A stretch of 64,000 nt of DNA from Eutrigla gurnardus (Eukaryota; Chordata; Actinopteri; Perciformes; Triglidae). Location: positions 1,284,296 through 1,348,295 of the forward strand of contig OY741283.1 of NCBI GenBank assembly GCA_963514095.1. Direction: 5' to 3'. Of this stretch, positions 53,401-62,400 are shown piece by piece. Under the pieces are notes generated by a model. That model saw only the letters and a list, made by a program, of their open reading frames with translations. It was not told the origin of the DNA and made no database searches. The position numbers and the translations under genes are program-made. How positions within the stretch are numbered: the first letter of the stretch is position 1; every line of letters begins with the position of its first letter.

Positions 53401-56400
53401 ATTGTCTGAGAGCCGTGAAATGGAGAGACAGCGATGCCGTTTTCTTCGGTTGTTTTCCCTCCAGGAAACACCGAGGTTGGTTTGAAAACCAAAGCTGCAG
53501 AGAACATCTTCTGCTCGGATTTCATGAGTCAGCGACTGGTTTTCTCACCCGTACGTGTCACTAAGCTTCATCATCCCATCAAGTCTGTGATGTGGAGCCT
53601 TTCAAGTCCCTTTTTTCTGAGTGGGAAAACACATGCATTACATTTGGTGTTTTTAGGACTTTATTTTGACATTTTTGGCATTATCTTTAACATTATGTTG
53701 TTTTGCATTTGTCTAAAACAAACATCTAACTCTATGAGATCAGACATGAAGTATTCTCCTGCCTTTCAAGGATTTTCCAAATCCAACTTACATTTTCTCT
53801 CTTCATTGCAGCAACAACTGGCCTCATACCTTTACTTTTATATTGAAAACCGTTACTGCCCTTTCCCTTTTCCGTTGTCCAATAAATACATTGAAAGAAC
53901 TCAATCCTAATCAAAGGTTTGAAGATTTACGGTTACAAACCTTACGGCACTCTGAAAGCCTGCTTCACAATGCCAGGACGGGATACTGAAAGCGGGTGTC
54001 CTAATGCAAGTCAAATGATGATTGTTGAGTCAAAAATGGCTGGAAGTGCCTATAAAACACTCTGAAATCATAAAACAGGCTTTTGCAGCCACTAAAAGCT
54101 GCACAAATACAACAAGTATGCTGAATTGTGTCCGCGAACTGCCCCTGTGCTGTTTGCACATATTTAAAATTGGGTAATATGCAGACATTTTGGCAAAAAT
54201 CATCAAAGATCCGTGCTGAAGGCCACCCTGAAGCACATTTCTAAGCCTTTCTCAGCGATCAGGGCAGCAGCGACAGCAGCCAGGAGACGCCATCGTCTCG
54301 CTCCACTAGAAACGTTGGTGTAGTGCCGCGGTGACAGGATGCAATGAAATGACAGGATGCAATGAAATGACAGGATGCAATGACAGTCGAGTCACCAGCA
54401 AGTGTTTAATTGGAGACTCTAAACTCCCCCGGGTCAAATTACAAAGGAACATGACCTGTGGCAGCGACAGCTGCAGATAAAATGGGGATTTTTCAGACTT
54501 GTCTTCTAAAATCCAACACATCCCGACTTCCCTTCCTCGCCGGTCCTTCGTCGGCTTCCAGGCTCCGAAGAGCTAAGAATTAGTCTGCAGGAATGTTCCA
54601 TTTTCTGTGAAGAAGTCACAAGGTCAGCCTGAGGGCAACAGGCTTCTCTTGACTTGGGAAAACAGCATGTCAGGAGGTGTGTCACACAATCCCTGATCGA
54701 TAGGAGAAACCAAGATCCTCGGCCCCTGGGGGCCCCTAGTGGGAAGTCGTCATGTGTAATGGCTTTTTGTGGAGAGGAGGCGAGGGAGGGGCCCGTCTGA
54801 ACCACACACAACGATCCGTCAGACTTCTAGACCACATAGAGATGGTGACAGACTCCTCTCCGGTCCACATCCGAAGCCCGGGTCGGTTATTTGCTCAGGC
54901 TGACTTTCGATCGGAATGTCAATTTGCGTGAACTCAAATTAGCAACGTCTCAACTGAAAAAGTGTGTTTTTTTCTAAATTGAAGCCAAAGATGTAAACAT
55001 TGAGATTTAGCATTCCGTACACTCGGTCATGAAGCCGGCTCGTAATTTGCAAAGTCATTAAAATATCTCAGTTTTGTAATTTTCCAGTTAGCGGCGTCGC
55101 AACAAAAGACGGGCCGTTTTTCTCCGTTGAATAGTTTCATCACAAACGGCCGGCGTAATTATGGGGAAAAACGCTGATCGCAATTATGGGAAAATGAATT
55201 AATTTTGGGAATACTCTGCTGCCTTTGCTTCACACCAGATAAGAAAGCCTCCACTTAATTACTTCTGACATATATTGTCTTGTGTTTGTGCCTCTAAAGA
55301 GTCAAATCAAACTGTTTCCAACAGGAACTTCACATCCTGCTGTTGAGATGCAAACTCAAATCTAGAAATGTGTTTCATTCCTTCGAGAAGCCCCGAACAA
55401 GCAGGTTTTGTGTGTTTTGAGTCACTAAATGGTCAAAAAGTGTGTGGACGCCCCAAATTCTGCAGGTTTAAAGAGTGAGAGCTTTGTTTTACCATCAAGC
55501 ATTTCATTTCCTGCATTCTTGGTAATTTCTAAGCACTACTTTATGATGGAAATGTTACACGGTGGAAATGGTGTGAAAGGAAAACACAAACTATAAAAAC
55601 ATAATGCAGTCAGGCTCTCGGGCATTCCGTGCTGCTCTCAAATATTTATTCTCCTGTAGATCATTAATGTTTTCTCTGCTGAGTCACGTTTCCCTCCTCT
55701 ATTTGTGTCTTTGGTTTGGGGGTTGAAGTCAATGATACATTATTTTTGTTTTACTTTTAATTGGATTTATAACCCAGAGACTTAACTAGCTCACGTTCCA
55801 AACGTTCTGCACATTCATACCTTTCTCCCCACATCTCTGTTCTCTGAGGAGTTGTCATCATTTTGAGGAAAAAAACATTTTATATTACGAGAATAAAAGT
55901 CGTAGTTTAATGAAAATAGAATATCGTTTTGTTGCCGAAACACCACAGGGGGCTTTCACAGGTGCACGGAAATATAATAACTTTTCATGAAATATCAAAC
56001 CGCACAGTCGCTCGACTGTAACGCAGTGCTGGCTTTTGGTTCCAGGAAAGTCTGGGTCACAGCTGGTGGTCCAGTTCAGTCCAGAGGTGTTGGATGGGGG
56101 GTTTGGCATCGGTTTGTTTGCCCAACATAACTGTTGCCACAACTTTAGAAGCACACAATCAGCATGGCGTGTTGTTGCATGAACAACATTGTGCAGGTTT
56201 TTCTCTCTCGAGGACCCGGACGTCGACGTGGATCCTTCACTCTCCCTCTTTCTTTGCAGGCCTCGCTCCAATGGAGTCCTACGCTCACGGCAAGGATAAC
56301 GGCAGCTTTGTATGATGTTACTTCTGACTAACGGAGAAGACATCAGATAAATCTGTGCTTATCCTTGTTAGTAATTCACAGACTCCCTCCCCTCCCCCGA

Positions 56401-59400
56401 GACGCCCGTCGGTCCAGATCCACATGGGTAAGACCCCCGATGCTGTCTGTCCTCCACGTGGAAATGCAAAAGGATGTTTCTGGAAAGAAAAGGTCTTAAC
56501 GAGATGTGATCATTTCAGGAATTACGATTCATTCATGTGCAGAGAGAAATTCCATAATTCAGTTCAGTGCACAAGGTGGAAAATGCTTCTGTTGAAGAGT
56601 GTATTATTATTAATACGCAGGATATTGAGCTGCGCAATGAAGACTGACACATGGATTAAATGATTAGATTGAATAGATTATTAACAATTAGATAATTCCT
56701 GGCTCTCTGCCACATGATGGAAAACAAAACATCCAATAAAAATCCCACAAAGAGAAACGCACATTAGAGACGAGAGGAAATGCCGAAGGTTCAGAAAACA
56801 CGACAAAATGACGAAGAGGAAACCATCATCCAGATATTGTACATTGTTTTAATTACTTTGGGTTCTTATTGGTTCTTTTACTGGAACCCAACTGGAGACT
56901 CATCACCACCAACAGTCAACAATCCTCCTAATGGCAAGATGCTTATGGATGGAAATTTGGTTACATTTTTTAATAATTAAACTTCTGTGGAAAGCTGATG
57001 ATGGATTATTCATCCAACTTCAGACTGATATACCATTTAGTTTCATCTATTCATTGTTTCTGTCGCCAGCTGCTTTCTTGTGTCTGTAGATGACATCACC
57101 ACTCCTAATCCCGCCTACTAGAGGTGGATAATACGACATTATAAACCACGAGGCAATAAAATGTTAAACTTTATGCCTCATTATGCATCTTTGAAGCGTT
57201 ATGTTTTCGTTCTTGTGAGCACAATATCAAAAAATAATGCTCACTTGGACACAAGGGTGGACCGACCAAAGGTCAGACATCATTGTGACCACACTAATCA
57301 CGTTTGAGCCAATGATTCAAGAATTCACGTGTTAATTATGACAATTTTGTACAAATTGTTGATTGAAGTAAATGAACGAGTCATGACTTTGTGGACAGAC
57401 GTGGATACAAACTGCCACTTGACCGACCGACCGGTTGGGGAGAAGTAATATTAGTGATACTTCAGTGGCCACATCTTGTATCTCTCGTATTAATTAACTG
57501 TGGTGAAGATGCACATCGCTGAGCACGACTGTACACAGTAATCAGCTCCGACCGCTCTGAAGTACAAATACACCAAAAGAACTGAGATTTCCTGATGACG
57601 TTTTAGTCTCTCGTGTCACTTCAAAGTGAAGATGATAAATCGTAGCTGCGTTTGGACAGATTCATGAGATAAATTGCCTATTTGAGATAAGATGCAATTT
57701 CTTCAGATCTTTAGATTGTAAATTATTTGTATTTTTTCTTTAACTTATTCAGCTTCTTTGGCATTTCAATTTATTTCTCCTTTATCCATGAAGCTTTTCT
57801 GCCCATCACACACTGACGCCTGGTCAGGACCTTAGCATCACTTTCTACCATAGTCAAATGCTCTACTATACTTTACTACGCTCTACTTTATAGTAAACAT
57901 GCGGTTAACATTGTGAATACAGATGAATTACTTTTTTACTTTTAAACAAAACAACTTAGTTATGTCAGTTATGTTAAGTAAAACCACAGATTCACAATAA
58001 GACTTCTTTTTACAACCAGAGGAGTCGCCCCCTGGTGACCAGAAGAGAGAAGTTTAAGGCACTTTAGCATTGGCTTCACTCTCCAGAATTGGAGGTTTAA
58101 GTGAAACCTAAAGAAAGTATTACAAACGTCACTTTAACTTCAATATAGGTCAACAAAACTTTTGGGACAAGAACACCGGTCTCCTTGTTGAAAGTCCAAG
58201 TCTCCTGGTTGTTTGGATTTTCTCTGAGTGTTTAATAACGGTTTCCTTGTGGGTCGTGTCATACGCATCGGTATTTGCCTTCCTGGGAAACGAGTGCATC
58301 ACGGGTTCAAGTCCCGAGAGGTTCTCTCCCTCTTGTGTCACGTTGCCTCTCCCCACATCACACTCTATATAATATGCACAAGGGCAAAAGGAGGTGATCT
58401 GTCCCACCGAGTCCACATGGCGCTTCACACTCTGCCAGCGTAATGACATGGCATCGGGCTGGCTCTCTCTCCGCGGCCAGCGTCTGTCCATCAGCCTCCC
58501 CGGAGCGAGCCGTTTAAAATGGATCTGGGTCACAGTGGGATCCCCCCTCCGCCCCCCGCCGGGACCCTGGAAGCATTCGATTCGTTCGTGACAGCCGCCG
58601 GCGTTACTACAGCCGAGTCCGCGGCCGTGTGAAGGCTGCTGCATTATGCATCGGCGCTTCGCAGGTGTGTTCCTCTGCTACGCACTCGACTCGGGTTCTG
58701 GACCACGAGACCAAAAACTGATATCTGGAAGAGGAGGGAGAAACCCCCCCGACATTCGCTCCACTTTCAGTCGTGGTTTCAATGCAGCAGAGAACATGCA
58801 ACTTCATCTCCACGTGTTTTATATTCACTGATTTATTTTGACACTAAAGATTGCTGGCTACATTTTATTCTATTTGAATATTTAAAACTAACAAAGTGAC
58901 TCCATTCAGCAGTGACAGATTAGTCCGAATAGTTTAATCTCCTTGCATAAACTGCTGATATTCCTTAATTCTTAACGTCTTCTTAAGGACTTGCTTTAAG
59001 GTATCTGAAGAAGCCTCTAGATGAGACCACGACTACGTTTTCAAGGATCACAACGACCCGGATGATTGAAAACCTTCACAGATTTGTTGTCAATGACTCC
59101 CATGAAAATACCAATCAAAACTCATCGTCATATATCATACATAAAGACTTATATTCATGGTCCTGCTGCCACATTATGTGGGGTATATTATATATTTAAG
59201 GCGTGTCTTTTTGTGTTATTTTGGCAAAACTGTGTATTTCAAATGTTGCTGCAACAGTTTGGTTTCCTGTCTCGACACCACAAAGGCAGAACCGGTTTCT
59301 CCCGGTTCTTCTCTCCCCGTTCCAACTTTCCAATAAAGACGAAAATGCCACACAAAAACAACATTCAATTCAAAATGGACTGGCCCTGTTGAGTTCTGAC

Positions 59401-62400
59401 CTCAACCCCATCCAACACCTCTGGGAATCCTGTGAGCCAGATGCTGGAGCTCATCGGTGCTCTCTTGGCTGCATCGGAGCAAATCCCAGGCTCAAACACA
59501 CCTGGTGGAAAAGCAATGAAACTAATAGAGCACAGGCTTGTCCAGGCGTGTTAAACAATCACACCGTTTTCCAGCGTTCTCTGTCAGAATATCTGCAGAC
59601 GTGTCAAGTCTTTGTCGAAGGTTCACACGCAGAGTGACAGCTACAGAGAAAGAGAGACTTCATCCATTACGGCTGTCGCAGCGGATTGCATCGGCGTTGT
59701 AGTTCATCGACTCACCTGACTGGTGGAGGAAACAATCTGACTTTTTAGGAGTTTAGGTTCATTCTAAACGTCTAAGGCGTCTTTGATTTGTATTCTTTTA
59801 CAACGTGTGCTCAGTTTGTTGCAACAGTCAGATAGCTGCACATAAAGGGAATCATCACAGGCGTGAACACCTGAGACGGAGATTAGCTGCATGAAGGAAA
59901 AACACCTTGCAGCATGTTAAACTTGTGAAGCTTTGCTTGTCCATTTTAATGTCTCTGCTGTGGAGGAGGGGAAACAGTTTCTGCAATTACACAGATAGTA
60001 AAAGGTTATTATTTATTTTGTGCAAAACTGCTTTCATTTCATCGCGGGGTCATTTAGCCGAGCTCTCTGCAGCCGCTATAATTGGTCCCTGGATCAAACC
60101 TGCAGTGATTGGAAATACGGCTGCAGGGAGCGAACGGACCCAAAGACTTGTTTTAGAATGATTGTCCACCGAGTCTTTAGATTCCTTCTTTTCTGCACTG
60201 ACTCTCAGTTTGACACGAAACCAAGAAACACATTTCAAACCTTTACATTTCTGGATCTGAGCAAAAGTCAGATAACATTTGTCAGAAATGTCACATCGGC
60301 CCGCTGGGGAAAGAATGATCATAGAAACAGGCTGAACAAAAAGCAGAACATGCCCCCCCTCCCCCAACGCTTCACTAAAGAGCTCATATGTGCAGGTTTA
60401 CGCTATCGGAGACGTGTTTTTATCGACCTTAACGCTCTTTAAAGGATGATAGATGAACATATTTAAATGCAAATCAGGTGCAACTAGCACACACGTGTTG
60501 TTGTTTGTTCATAAAAACACAAAGCAGTAATTGAATAAAGGCAATATTTCCCCTCTCGTGAAATGAAAGCGGCTCCGGAGGTCCGGGATCGCTTTGTTCT
60601 TCAACCACTCCGACGACACGTAACGATATTAGCGCGGCATCAAATGACTCACTCGCGGGCGGAGATGGATCACCGCGAGGTGCGAAACCGCCGCCGCAGC
60701 GTCGCCGCGTCACAATCAATCATGTCGAAGCGAAGCGGCGATTCACCGTGGATTCTGTCAAGCGGAGAAGAAGAGCAGTTTAGTACTCGCCAAACAAATC
60801 AAAGCTCTCGTATCAACACTTCTTACATCCTTGATTCCTTTCCTCGCCTCCTCTCCTCGTGATGCAAAGAGAGGAGGTAGCAGGCATGAACAAAATGAAA
60901 TCCTGCCTCTGAGTGGTCATTTAAAGTGATATGACTGTCCTCATTTGATCGAACTGACCCTTTAACATGAACCTGATGACCTGATTTCATTTTTCTTGTC
61001 ACTTGTTGAAATTAAGTCTACATCTCTGTTGTCCTTACACTAGGAAACCATCACCATGACTACCAGCACAGCCACCTGGATCTGACGGCGCTCACACCTA
61101 AACTGGGTAAGGAAACACAGCAAAGCAGTCTGGTCCTTAAAATGACACGTAGCGCAGCAAAGTGACCGGCATTATTATCCGTCTCTGCATGAAAGTCACA
61201 GAAAGACTAATTTTTCAATTTCGAGGAGAAAAAAGTCTGAATCTGTTTTTCACGGGGAGGAGCTGATAAAAGTCGTCCTCGGGAGAGAAAATGAAAAGGT
61301 GTCTGATAATCAAAGGATCATCTGTGCCGTTTGCTGCTCTTATTGAAAACTCAATGACTGTTATTACGTCCCATCTATTTTCTCCAAATGTGATTTTTTC
61401 TTCTGTGAAAGGACAGCAGCTTTCAGTGAACGGCGATGAAGTGAAAACTGTAATTAAAGGGGAATCTGGCCGGACTTTTTTATAGGGAGAACAGAAATCC
61501 TCCCTCCGTGATATTCTTAAAAACTGCCATTATAGGAAGTTTTCCGTCGTTAATGGAGCGTCCTGCATGTACTCGTCTGCCTCTTAAACAACGACGGCCT
61601 TTTCACACAGAAAATGGATTTCAAAAGTACTTTCTGCACCAAATCAAACTCTCCAAACGGCCTTTTGAAGCCTATTAAGCTCCCGATGTGGGATGATCGC
61701 TGTTATGTTCATAATTCCACAGTTAGACTTTTGTGTTCAACATTCTTTGCAATATTGGCTTTGAACCTTTTCCTTTCTAGTGCGGGGTTTTTGGTTTCCT
61801 ACGTACTGTTGTGTTATTGATCCTTTCTTTCTCACTTGGATTCGTTAGCCCACAGACAAATGAGATACGGTAAGTAATACACATACACGTGGTGTGTTCA
61901 TGTGTATTTCTTTTCTTCTTCTTTTCATCAAAGTTCCTGCACACTGGGGGTCATTTTTGATTCATTGTTCAAAGCGCTTCTGTATTTTTATGTTGCTGTC
62001 ACAACAATTCACGCTGCTGCATTACAGTCCATGACCTTTAGCCCCATCTCAACATTTTTTTTTTGCTCTTTCCCTCTCCACCTATCCGCCTCTATCTTCC
62101 CTCACAAAGCCTCCGACATGCCGACGCCTCTCCGCCATATGTTCCTCAGTGTTGTGTGTCCCCGTTCTCCTTGCTGCAGGAGTCACCCCAGTCCTATTTA
62201 TAAAATCCAGCACCAGAGGCCCGTATCCCAGCCCCCCCTCCTGACCCCTCCATGACGGGGCCGGCCCAAATAAACCACGGGAGCTCGGCTCGGCACAGTG
62301 CGGGCGACGCGTGTCGCCGCTGCCCGAAGAGAAGTGTGAGACGCGGTTAAACGGATTAGTGCGATTTGTTGAGGCGACGGCTCGTCAACTTTCGGTAAAG

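Larger units (their letters stand above)
27334..56259 (+). other. shisa6 large intron 4 (about 28.9 kb)
   Basis: If exon C is not real, the intron extends to 61043 (33.7 kb). It contains most of the window's simple repeats (cluster at 28992-29972), five long poly(G/C) tracts, a 27-bp minisatellite, the two CAAGTC-rich repeat copies and several interspersed repeat relics. No nested gene on either strand is supported. Long stretches without marked structure include 30200-31000, 43000-46600 and 52300-54300. Large introns near first exons often carry enhancers, but nothing here proves that. Confidence 0.8.
56290..61043 (+). other. Intron between candidate cassettes C and D
   Basis: 4754 bp. It holds a short interspersed repeat with a 'gtcgccccctggtgacc' core (about 58015-58115), a repeat copy carrying a pol III B-box-like sequence (58165-58335) and a Tc1-like transposon relic (about 59225-59540). 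A 66-codon + frame at 56780-56980 is not recognised. Nothing else is supported. Confidence 0.7.

Noticed and set aside
56780..56980. 66-codon + frame with a hydrophobic segment (IIQILYIVLITLGSYWFFYW)
   Set aside because: No recognised family, no splice sites in shisa6 phase, AT-rich codon use. Considered chance.
58240..58335. Possible tRNA gene around the perfect B-box at 58314
   Set aside because: No 7-bp acceptor stem, anticodon arm or convincing A-box could be placed. A repeat-derived B-box is likelier.
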